Origin: Acidisphaera sp.
GTDB lineage: Bacteria; Pseudomonadota; Alphaproteobacteria; Acetobacterales; Acetobacteraceae
Assembly: GCA_019240395.1 (NCBI GenBank)
Contig: JAFAYM010000171.1
Span: 1 to 47,070 of the forward strand
DNA length: 47,070 nucleotides
Direction of reading: 5' to 3'
Shown piece after piece: positions 40,178-47,070 of this stretch (its first letter is position 1; each line of letters opens with the position of its first letter). A program made the translations under genes and the position numbers. Under the pieces are notes generated by a model. It searched no databases, had not been told where the DNA came from, and saw only the letters and a list, made by a program, of their open reading frames with translations.

Positions 40178-42820
40178 ATGTCTGACACCCTAGCCATTGC
40201 CGCGGAGAAAGCGGGTTCCGAGCCGGCGCGCTTCGATTTCGCCGCGGCCGAGCCGCGGTGGCAGCAAGCCTGGGAGCGTCGCGGCTGCTTTCGCGTCGCC
40301 GACGTGCCCGATGACGGCCTGCCGAAATACTACGTCCTCGAGATGTTTCCCTATCCCAGCGGCAAGATCCACATGGGTCACGTCCGCAACTACACGCTGG
40401 GCGACGTGGTGGCACGCTACAAGCGGGCCCGCGGCTTCTCGGTGCTGCACCCCATGGGATGGGACGCCTTCGGCCTGCCCGCGGAGAACGCGGCGCGCGA
40501 GCGCGGCGTGCATCCCGCACGATGGACGTACGACAACATCGCGGCGATGCGCGCCGAGCTGCAGCGCATGGGCCTCTCCTTGGACTGGAGCCGGGAGTTC
40601 GCGACCTGCGATCCCGAGTATTACGGCCATCAGCAGAAACTCTTCCTCGATCTCTGGCGGGCCGGGCTGGTGGAGCGTCGCGAGAGCTGGGTCAACTGGG
40701 ACCCGGTCGACGGCACGGTGCTGGCCAACGAGCAGGTGATCGAGGGCCGCGGCTGGCGCTCCGGCGCGCCGGTCGAGAAGAAGCTGCTTTCGCAATGGTT
40801 CCTGCGGATTACCGCCTACGCCCCGGAACTGCTGTCCGCTCTCGATGGTCTGGAACGCTGGCCGGAGCGGGTGCGAGTCATGCAGGCCAAATGGATCGGC
40901 CGCAGCGAGGGCGCGAAGCTGCGCTTTCCGCTGCTCCGTCCGGTTGGTTCGATCGAGGGCGTCGAGGTCTACACGACGCGCCCGGATACGCTGATGGGCA
41001 TGTCCTTCCTGGCGCTCGCGCCCGAGCACCCGCTCGCCGCCGCGGTGGCCGAGAGCGATCCGCAAGCGGCGGCTTTCATCGCGGAGTGCCGACGCCTCGG
41101 CACCAGCGAAGCGGTGATCGAGACCGCGGAGAAGCGGGGTTTCGACACCGGCCTTTGCGTCGACAATCCGTTCCTGCCGGGGCAGACCTCCCCGGTGTGG
41201 ATCGCCAACTTCGTGCTGATGGAATACGGCACGGGCGCGATCTTCGGCTGTCCCGCGCATGACCAGCGTGACCTCGACTTCGCCCGCAAATACGCGCTTC
41301 CGGTGCCGCCGGTGGTGCTGCCGCCCGGCGCCGATCCGGCGACATATGCGATCGGCGACACCGCCTATGTCGGGCCCGGCGTGATGTTCAATTCCGGGTT
41401 CCTGGACGGGCTGGACACCGAGGCGGCGAAACGCGCGGCGATCGCCGAACTGGAACGACAGGGGGCGGGCAAGGGCGAAGTGAATTGGCGCCTGCGCGAC
41501 TGGGGAGTCAGCCGTCAGCGCTACTGGGGCTGCCCCATCCCGATGATCCATTGCGACGCTTGCGGAATAGTGGCGGTTCCCGACTCGGCACTGCCGGTGC
41601 GCCTGCCCGAGGACGTGACCTTCGATCGGCCCGGCAATCCGCTCGATAATCACCCCAGCTGGAGGCATGTGGCCTGCCCGGAATGCGGCCGGCCGGCGCG
41701 GCGCGAGACCGACACCTTCGACGTGTTCGTCGACAGCGCCTGGTATTTCGCGCGTTTCTGCTCGCCGCGTGCCGCGGTGCCGATGGCGCGCGACGCGGTC
41801 GATCACTGGCTCCCCGTCGACCAGTATATCGGCGGCATCGAGCACGCGATCCTGCATCTGCTCTATTCCCGCTTCTTCACCCGCGCGATGCGCGACACCG
41901 GCCACCTCGCCGAACGCGAGCCGTTCGCCGGCCTATTCACCCAGGGCATGGTGACGCATGAGAGCTACCGCACTGCCGATGGCAAATGGCTCTATCCCGA
42001 GGAGGTGGAGCGCCAGCCCGACGGCTCGGCGATCCATCGCGACACCGGCGAGCCGGTCAGCGTCGGCCGCGTCGAGGCGATGTCGAAATCCAAGCGGAAC
42101 ACAGTCGATCCCGGCGCCATCATAACTCGTTTCGGTGCCGATACAGCCCGATGGTTCATTTTGTCGGACAACCCGCCGGATCGTGACATGGAGTGGACCG
42201 AGGCCGGGGTGTCCGGCGTTTTCCGCTTCACCCAGCGGCTGTTCCGACTGGCCGAAGCGGTCGAAGCGGCGCCAACCCCGGCGCCCGGGACCGGCTTCGG
42301 CGACGCCGCACGCACCCTGCGGCGCGCCACCCACCACGCCATAAAGGCGGTGACCGACGCGCTGGAGAGCTTTGCCTTCAACGTCGCCGTCGCGCGCGTG
42401 CACGAGTTCGCCAATGCCATGGCGGATGCCGAGAAGGTCGCCGAAGCCCCCGATCATCCCGGCCTCGCCTGGGCGCGGACGGAAGCGGTGGAGACGCTCG
42501 CTCGCCTGATCTCGCCGATGATGCCGCACCTGGCCGAGGAAATTCACGCCCGGCTGCATCCGGAGGCCGAAAGCCTGGTTGCGGAACTATCCTGGCCGGA
42601 AGCCGATCCGGCTTGGCTCGCGGTCGAATCCGTCACCATCGCGGTCCAGGTGATGGGACGCCTGCGCGGCACGATCACCATGCCTCCCGGAGCGGAGGCA
42701 GGTGATGTTGTCGCGGCCGCCGCGGTCGAGCCGAACGTCGCCCGCGCACTCCAGGGCAAGCGGGTCATCAAGCGCGTGCACGTGCCGGACCGCATCGTCA
42801 ATTTCGTGGTGGCGGAGTGA
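40178..42820 (+). CDS. leuS: Leucyl-tRNA synthetase
   Basis: 880 residues, a normal bacterial length. Class I signatures: [11 protein letters not shown] at about 59-68 (HIGH-type) and [13 protein letters not shown] at about 633 (KMSKS). The editing domain is present ([20 protein letters not shown], with [15 protein letters not shown]). Also [13 protein letters not shown], and the leucine-specific insertion region after CP-type Cys residues (CPECGRP). It charges tRNA-Leu. The stop overlaps the GTG start of lptE (GTGA), so the two are translationally coupled. Confidence 0.98.
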   Translation: MSDTLAIAAEKAGSEPARFDFAAAEPRWQQAWERRGCFRVADVPDDGLPKYYVLEMFPYPSGKIHMGHVRNYTLGDVVARYKRARGFSVLHPMGWDAFGLPAENAARERGVHPARWTYDNIAAMRAELQRMGLSLDWSREFATCDPEYYGHQQKLFLDLWRAGLVERRESWVNWDPVDGTVLANEQVIEGRGWRSGAPVEKKLLSQWFLRITAYAPELLSALDGLERWPERVRVMQAKWIGRSEGAKLRFPLLRPVGSIEGVEVYTTRPDTLMGMSFLALAPEHPLAAAVAESDPQAAAFIAECRRLGTSEAVIETAEKRGFDTGLCVDNPFLPGQTSPVWIANFVLMEYGTGAIFGCPAHDQRDLDFARKYALPVPPVVLPPGADPATYAIGDTAYVGPGVMFNSGFLDGLDTEAAKRAAIAELERQGAGKGEVNWRLRDWGVSRQRYWGCPIPMIHCDACGIVAVPDSALPVRLPEDVTFDRPGNPLDNHPSWRHVACPECGRPARRETDTFDVFVDSAWYFARFCSPRAAVPMARDAVDHWLPVDQYIGGIEHAILHLLYSRFFTRAMRDTGHLAEREPFAGLFTQGMVTHESYRTADGKWLYPEEVERQPDGSAIHRDTGEPVSVGRVEAMSKSKRNTVDPGAIITRFGADTARWFILSDNPPDRDMEWTEAGVSGVFRFTQRLFRLAEAVEAAPTPAPGTGFGDAARTLRRATHHAIKAVTDALESFAFNVAVARVHEFANAMADAEKVAEAPDHPGLAWARTEAVETLARLISPMMPHLAEEIHARLHPEAESLVAELSWPEADPAWLAVESVTIAVQVMGRLRGTITMPPGAEAGDVVAAAAVEPNVARALQGKRVIKRVHVPDRIVNFVVAE

Positions 42821-43383
42821 GCGTGCCCCGGACGGCGGGTGTGATCTCTGACCGTCTCCGGCCTTCCCGTCGCGGCCTGCTGTCTCTCGGGCTCCTCGGG
42901 CTGCTGCCGGGATGCGGCTTCCGGCCGCTCTATGCCGCCGGCGAGAGCGGCACGATGAGCGTCGCCCAGGCGGAGCTGGCCGCGATCACGGTCGGCATCA
43001 TTCCCGATCGGACGGGCCAGTTGCTGCGCCAGGCGCTGCAGGACCGATTCGAGCGGCAGGGCATAGGGGTGGCGCACCGCTTCGAGCTCGCGGTGGCGTT
43101 TGCGATCGGCGAAGAGGGCGTCGGCACCCTGCCCGACAGCGCCAACACCCGCTCGCGGGTCATCGGCACCGCCTCCTGGACACTGCGCAACCAGGACCCG
43201 CTGCGAACGACGCTGGACAGCGGGGTCGCACGATCGGTCGACGGATACGACGTCATCGATCAGCAGCCTTTTGCGGCCGACATGGAGCGTGAGGCCACGC
43301 AGCGCCGGATTGCCGAGAACGTGGCCGACCAGATCACCCTGCAGCTGGCGCTGTATTTCAAGCGGCACCCCGCAATCGGGTGA
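42817..43383 (+). CDS. lptE: LPS assembly lipoprotein LptE
   Basis: 188 residues from a GTG in a GTGA overlap with leuS. Signal with a basic start and lipobox LLPGC (Cys33), then the LptE hallmark CGFRPLY. The rest is the small alpha/beta LptE fold ([53 protein letters not shown]). It plugs the LptD barrel in the outer membrane for LPS export. holA follows after four bases. Confidence 0.93.
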   Translation: MSVPRTAGVISDRLRPSRRGLLSLGLLGLLPGCGFRPLYAAGESGTMSVAQAELAAITVGIIPDRTGQLLRQALQDRFERQGIGVAHRFELAVAFAIGEEGVGTLPDSANTRSRVIGTASWTLRNQDPLRTTLDSGVARSVDGYDVIDQQPFAADMEREATQRRIAENVADQITLQLALYFKRHPAIG

Positions 43384-43387
43384 CGGG

Positions 43388-44401
43388 ATGAAGCTCGACG
43401 CCCGGCGCGTCGCCGATTTTCTTCGCGACCCCGGCGATTGCCGGGCTGTGCTGCTGCATGGCGAAGATGGCGGACTGGTGCGCGAGCGTGCCGAGGCGTT
43501 GCTGCGGGCCGTCGCGGGCAGCTTGCACGACCCGTTCCGGGTTGCAGAGCTCGATCGTGACGGCTTCTCGCGCATTCCGGAGGAGGTTTCGGCGCGCTCG
43601 CTGGTCGGCGGGCGCCGCGTTGTCCGGGTTCGGGAAGCCGGTGATGCCGCCGCTGTGCCGGTTGCGGCCGCGCTGTCAGGAGAGCCGGAAGCGCTGCTGG
43701 TGCTGGAGGCCGGCGAGCTCCCCCCACGCTCCCGGCTTCGCGCGGCGCTGGAGCGGTCGGCGCACGCGGTGGTGATAGGCTGTTACCGCGAGGAGGGCGG
43801 GGCGCTCAGGCAGTTCATCCAGGCCGAACTCCGCCGGGAGACCGTGTCCATCGATCCGGACGCAACAGCATGGGTGGCCGAGCAGCTGGGAGCCGATCGC
43901 GCGGCCACGCGATCGGAAATAGAGAAGCTGGCCTTGTATGCCGGCCCGGGTGGTGTCGTGTCCCTGGAGGTTGCGGCCGCCGTCGGGGGGGATGTCGCCA
44001 GCTTGCAGCTGGAAGACGCCCTGTTTGCCGCAACGGCTGCGGACGTTGCTGCAACCGACCGGGCACTTGGGCGGGTTCTCGCTGAGGGCGCGAGCCCTGT
44101 CTCCATCGTGCGAAGCGCCCTGTTCCACCTCCAGCGACTTGTGCGCGCGCGCGCCGCCATGGCCGGCGGGCTCGCGGCTGCCGAGGCAGCCCGCGCTGTG
44201 CGGCCGCCGCTGTTCTTCCGCCGGATCGCCTCTTTCGGCGCTGCCCTGAACGCCTGGCCGCTCGCGGATCTGGCCGAAGCATGCCGGGCCATGTGGGAAA
44301 CGGAGCTGGCCTGCAAGCAGACCGGGGCGCCCGCGGAACTGCTCTGCCGGGAGGCGATCCTCAGTCTGGCACACCGGGCGGGGCGCGGCCGAAGAAGTTG
44401 A
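43388..44401 (+). CDS. holA: DNA polymerase III delta subunit
   Basis: 337 residues, the usual length. Clamp-loader delta subunit: AVLLHGEDGGLVRERAEALL at the start, FRVAELDRDGFSRIPEEVSA, then ERSAHAVVIGCYREEGGALR, FIQAELRRETVSIDPDA, GADRAATRSEIEKLALYAG, and a C-terminal helical collar domain (ALGRVLAEGASPVSIVRSAL). It opens the beta clamp. It ends the leuS-lptE-holA operon and converges with parB. Confidence 0.93.
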   Translation: MKLDARRVADFLRDPGDCRAVLLHGEDGGLVRERAEALLRAVAGSLHDPFRVAELDRDGFSRIPEEVSARSLVGGRRVVRVREAGDAAAVPVAAALSGEPEALLVLEAGELPPRSRLRAALERSAHAVVIGCYREEGGALRQFIQAELRRETVSIDPDATAWVAEQLGADRAATRSEIEKLALYAGPGGVVSLEVAAAVGGDVASLQLEDALFAATAADVAATDRALGRVLAEGASPVSIVRSALFHLQRLVRARAAMAGGLAAAEAARAVRPPLFFRRIASFGAALNAWPLADLAEACRAMWETELACKQTGAPAELLCREAILSLAHRAGRGRRS

Positions 44402-44430
44402 CAGCCGTGCCGAGTTCTTGCCCTGACCTT

Positions 44431-45285
44431 CTAGCGGCTCAACAAGGCGATCAACCCGTCGAGCTGTTCAATGGACTGATAGCTGATTCGCAGGCTGCCG
44501 CCGCGGCCGTCGAAGCTGATCTGCACCCGCAGGCCGAGGCGTTCGGAGAGGTCGCGTTCAACCGCGGCGGCTTCGGGGTCCTTTTCCGAGGCGGCGCTTC
44601 GGTCGGGTGTTGAGGTTCTTCGGGCGATCAGGGCTTCGGTCTGGCGGACGCTGAGGCCTTGCGCGATGACGGTCCGCGCCGCCCTTTCCGGATCGGGATG
44701 TGCGAGCAAAGCCCTCGCATGGCCTGCCGACAAAGCTCCGTTGCGAACCTCCGCCTGCAAGCTGGGCGGCAGGTTGAGGAGGCGCAGGAGGTTCGCAACA
44801 TGGCTGCGGGACTTGCCGATCGCCTTGCCGATTGCCTCCTGTGACATGCCGAACTCGTCGATGAGGCGGCGGAACCCGTCGGCCTCTTCTATGGGGTTGA
44901 GGTCCTGGCGCTGCAGATTCTCAACCAGCGCCGCCGCCATGGCGTCGGCGTCGTTGAGCTCGCGCACGAGCGCCGGCACCGCATGGAGGCCGGCAGCTTG
45001 GGCGGCTCGCCACCGGCGTTCCCCGGCGATGATTTGATAGTGCCCGGGGGTCTGCGGGTCGGGCCTGGTGAGCAGGGGCTGCAAGATGCCTCGGGCCCGT
45101 ATCGAGTCCGCAAGCTCGCTGAGGGTGGTTGGGTCCATCCCACGGCGCGGCTGGAACGGGCCTGGCGAGAGGAGCTCGATGCCGATCGCCCGAACGGCCA
45201 CGTCGGGATCGGGGGCGGCAGCGGCCTCGCCCAGCAACGCCGCAAGACCGCGGCCAAGGCGGGGACTCGCTTCCTTTGCGCTCAA
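44431..45285 (-). CDS. parB: Chromosome partitioning protein ParB
   Basis: 284 residues. Start MSAKEASPRLGRGLAALLG, the ParA-activating region; CTP-binding motifs QPRRGMDP, IIAGERRWRAAQAAGLHAVP and ENLQRQDLNPIEEADGFRRL; HTH region GMSQEAIGKAIGKSRSHVANLLRLL; C-terminal dimer domain. It loads on parS as a CTP-dependent clamp and segregates the origin with ParA. Two parS sites are in this window about 1.4 kb away. It overlaps parA by four bases (ATGA). Confidence 0.97.
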   Translation of the reverse strand: MSAKEASPRLGRGLAALLGEAAAAPDPDVAVRAIGIELLSPGPFQPRRGMDPTTLSELADSIRARGILQPLLTRPDPQTPGHYQIIAGERRWRAAQAAGLHAVPALVRELNDADAMAAALVENLQRQDLNPIEEADGFRRLIDEFGMSQEAIGKAIGKSRSHVANLLRLLNLPPSLQAEVRNGALSAGHARALLAHPDPERAARTVIAQGLSVRQTEALIARRTSTPDRSAASEKDPEAAAVERDLSERLGLRVQISFDGRGGSLRISYQSIEQLDGLIALLSR

Positions 45286-46121
45286 GGCGCGGTCCCCGCG
45301 GCGCGGCGACCGCGTTCGAGCACTTCGCCAGCCAAGCGCACATAGGCCTGTGCGCCGGGCGATCGGAAGTCATAGAGCAGGACTGGCTTGCCGTGGCTTG
45401 GCGCTTCGGAAATGCGGATGTTCCGCGGAATCACGGTCTCATAGACCTCCTGGCCAAAAAACCCGCGAGCGTCGGCGGCAACCAGCTCAGACAGATTGTT
45501 CCGTCGATCAAACATGGTGAGAAGGATCCCTTCCAGACGCAAACTCGGATTGAGATCACGTTTGACCATATCGATGATGCGGATCAGCTGCGTGATGCCC
45601 TCCAGCGCAAAGAACTCGCACTGCAGGGGAACCAGCACGGAGTCTGCGGCGACGAGAGCATTCAGGGTGAGCAATCCGAGTCCTGGCGGGCAATCGATCA
45701 GGACGTAGGTGTAGGCCTGTCCATCGGTATTCAGTGAGCGCAGGGCGTCGCGCAGGCGGAACTCGCGTCGGGGGATGGTGACCAGCTCGATCTCTGCCCC
45801 GGCGAGGTCGGGCTCGGCGGGGATGAGTGAGAGGCCCGGCACGTAGGTGCGGATTGGGCTGGCCGGGACATTCTGGGTGAGCAAGGCGTAGCTCCCCGTC
45901 TTGCGCTCGTTTCGCTGGATGCCTAGGCCGGTCGAGGCGTTCCCTTGCGGATCCAGGTCGACGAGGAGAATGGATTCACCGGAGGCTGCCATCGCCGTCG
46001 CCAGATTGATCGCGGTGGTGGTTTTGCCCACCCCTCCCTTCTGGTTGGCAACAGCCAGAACTCGCGACGCGGGACGCGGCGGTACTTCTACTGATCGCTC
46101 CCTTTCATCTGGCGGGCGCAC
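45282..46121 (-). CDS. parA: Chromosome partitioning ATPase ParA
   Basis: 279 residues. Deviant Walker A KGGVGKTTTAINLA with Lys27 and Lys33, Walker A' LLVDLDPQGNASTG, and YVLIDCPPGLGLLTLNAL. It binds DNA nonspecifically and forms the gradient that moves ParB-parS. The first 20 residues before RVLAVANQKGG are longer than in most homologues, so the true start may be internal; the ATG used overlaps rsmG by 17 bases. Confidence 0.97.
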   Translation of the reverse strand: MRPPDERERSVEVPPRPASRVLAVANQKGGVGKTTTAINLATAMAASGESILLVDLDPQGNASTGLGIQRNERKTGSYALLTQNVPASPIRTYVPGLSLIPAEPDLAGAEIELVTIPRREFRLRDALRSLNTDGQAYTYVLIDCPPGLGLLTLNALVAADSVLVPLQCEFFALEGITQLIRIIDMVKRDLNPSLRLEGILLTMFDRRNNLSELVAADARGFFGQEVYETVIPRNIRISEAPSHGKPVLLYDFRSPGAQAYVRLAGEVLERGRRAAGTAP

Positions 46122-46731
46122 GCGAGAACTCCCTGACTTCCAGGATGGCTGCGTCGGGTGCGGTGATGCTCGGGTGTAGGACGTAGTCCATGTGCCACTC
46201 GTTTTCGGCCGCGGTCAATTCACCCTGAAGCTTCGCCCCTTTCAGGAACAGGCAGGTGGTTTCCGGCCCGGCGAATCGCTCGGCATAGGCCAACAGGAGT
46301 GGCAGGGGGGCGAGAGCGCGGGCCATGATGATGGCAGGGGTCGGCAGGCGCGCCGATTCGATACGAATGGGATGGATCGTCACGGGTGCCTGGGTGAGCC
46401 GCGCGGCTTCCCGGAGGAATGCGGCCTTGCGCTGGTCCGCTTCTACGAGGTGGATCATCCGGCCGGTGGCGATTGCCAGCACCAACCCGGGAAATCCGGC
46501 GCCGGAGCCCATATCGATAGCCGGCCCGGGCCGCTCGTCTATCAACGGGGCGAGCTGCAGGGAATCGAGCACGTGACGATCCCAGACCCTCGCTTCGTCC
46601 AGGTCGCCGACAAGGTTTAGCCGTCCCGACCATAGCAGGATTTCTTCAACGAAGCGGGCTAGCCGTGCTTCCGTTTCACGTGAAACAGCCTTTAGGCCCG
46701 GGGGCTCTTTGGACCGCAGCTGTTGTTTCAC
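46105..46731 (-). CDS. rsmG: 16S rRNA (guanine527-N7)-methyltransferase RsmG
   Basis: 208 residues if started at GTG 46731, which overlaps the mnmG stop as GTGA and gives a normal family length; a TTG at 46770 would add 13 residues. SAM-binding motif AIDMGSGAGFPGLVLAIA at about 71-88, RLNLVGDLDEARVWDRHVLD before it, and MARALAPLPLLLAYAERF after. It makes m7G527 in 16S rRNA. Its N-terminal codons (VKQ and, later, VSRET) are encoded by two parS palindromes, so the protein sequence there is set by ParB binding. Confidence 0.95.
   Translation of the reverse strand: MKQQLRSKEPPGLKAVSRETEARLARFVEEILLWSGRLNLVGDLDEARVWDRHVLDSLQLAPLIDERPGPAIDMGSGAGFPGLVLAIATGRMIHLVEADQRKAAFLREAARLTQAPVTIHPIRIESARLPTPAIIMARALAPLPLLLAYAERFAGPETTCLFLKGAKLQGELTAAENEWHMDYVLHPSITAPDAAILEVREFSRAPAR
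46672..46687. promoter_or_regulatory. parS site 1
   Basis: CGTTTCACGTGAAACA, one base from the consensus parS; the 14-base core GTTTCACGTGAAAC at 46673-46686 is a perfect palindrome. It lies inside rsmG and encodes VSRET. ParB should load here. Confidence 0.95.
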
Positions 46732-46739
46732 GTGAAACG
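46724..46739. promoter_or_regulatory. parS site 2, at the mnmG/rsmG junction
   Basis: TGTTTCACGTGAAACG with a perfect 14-base core at 46725-46738, 52 bases from parS site 1. The mnmG stop codon (46728-46730) and the preferred rsmG GTG start (46729-46731) both lie inside the palindrome. Confidence 0.95.
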
Positions 46740-47070
46740 CGCTCGCCCGAGCTTCCGCGCATGAGCGCAAACCGCAGCCAGCGCCGCAGGCGTCATGCCC
46801 GGTAGGCGGGAAGCCACGCCCAGAGATGCAGGCCTGTGCGCCTGCAACTTGGATCGGATCTCAGCGGAGAGCCCGCCGATTTCGTCGTAGTTCACGCCGC
46901 CGAGCGCCATGGCCTCCTCGCGGCGGAACGCGCGCGCATCCGCGTCCTGCCTGGCGAGATAGCCAGCGTAGACCGCATCGGTCCGGACCTGCTCTACGGC
47001 TCGCGGGGATGCCTGGTCGAGCCAGGGGAATAGGCATCGCAGCAAGCTGATCGGAAGCTCCGCCTGCAAC
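46728..47070 (-). CDS. mnmG: tRNA uridine 5-carboxymethylaminomethyl modification enzyme MnmG (C-terminal part)
   Basis: The last 114 codons; the gene continues past the window edge. The C-terminal helical domain, which binds MnmE and tRNA, is recognisable: EQVRTDAVYAGYLARQDADA, FRREEAMALGGVNYDEIGGL, SAEIRSKLQAHRPASLG and RLPGMTPAALAAVCAHARK. With MnmE it modifies U34 of several tRNAs. The final residues RFT and the stop are encoded by parS site 2. Confidence 0.95.
   Translation of the reverse strand, partial: LQAELPISLLRCLFPWLDQASPRAVEQVRTDAVYAGYLARQDADARAFRREEAMALGGVNYDEIGGLSAEIRSKLQAHRPASLGVASRLPGMTPAALAAVCAHARKLGRARFT

Overview
The window is GC-rich throughout and reads as the chromosome of an alphaproteobacterium, most likely Rhodospirillales and probably Acetobacteraceae (inference). 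The best evidence is the right end, a run of DUF3576 lipoprotein, leuS, lptE and holA facing parB, parA, rsmG and mnmG. Two parS palindromes sit in the mnmG/rsmG junction, as is usual near an alphaproteobacterial replication origin. A Hint-domain protein, a DUF4214 protein and the porin type fit the same group.

Region 1 (1-8.2 kb) is a cell-surface glycan locus. It holds a Hint-domain secreted protein, two WcbI-like proteins, a free-standing acyl carrier protein, a GT4 glycosyltransferase, a 481-residue protein I do not recognise, and a divergent DUF4214 protein. Region 2 (8.2-12.7 kb) encodes an NAD-linked molybdenum formate dehydrogenase, as a fused FdsG-FdsB diaphorase subunit and an FdsA catalytic subunit with one Fe-S site missing. 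Region 3 (12.7-26.3 kb) is catabolic: a CitE-like lyase, a D-2-hydroxyacid dehydrogenase, an enolase-superfamily dehydratase, an SDR, a complete carbohydrate-type ABC importer, the remnant of a ThDP enzyme, a SelA-like PLP enzyme, an APC permease and a threonine-synthase-like enzyme. Together they suggest uptake and breakdown of a sugar acid or hydroxy/amino acid; the substrate cannot be read from sequence.

Region 4 (26.3-37.1 kb) is mixed housekeeping: DegP/HtrA protease, tRNA-Thr(UGU), DUF2252, a GH15 glucoamylase/trehalase-like enzyme, a TPR glycosyltransferase-like protein, the Kup potassium transporter and YggS. Region 5 (37.1-47 kb) has a TenI/ThiE-like protein whose start codon overlaps that of yggS, an abundant-looking porin with a strong terminator, and then the leuS-to-mnmG block.

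The most unusual material lies between genes. Two small GIY-YIG nuclease genes (about 17 kb and 30 kb) are each bracketed by inverted palindromic repeats. Those repeats differ in their cores but share the same outer sequences (CTGGAT at one end, ATGAC at the other), and seven copies occur in the window. A separate 147-bp MITE-like element with perfect 16-bp terminal inverted repeats lies at 12.72-12.87 kb and supplies the C-terminal tail of the CitE-like protein; fragments of the same family recur at 16.8 and 22.1 kb. These elements, the ThDP pseudogene and the FdsA variant are the items most worth following up.
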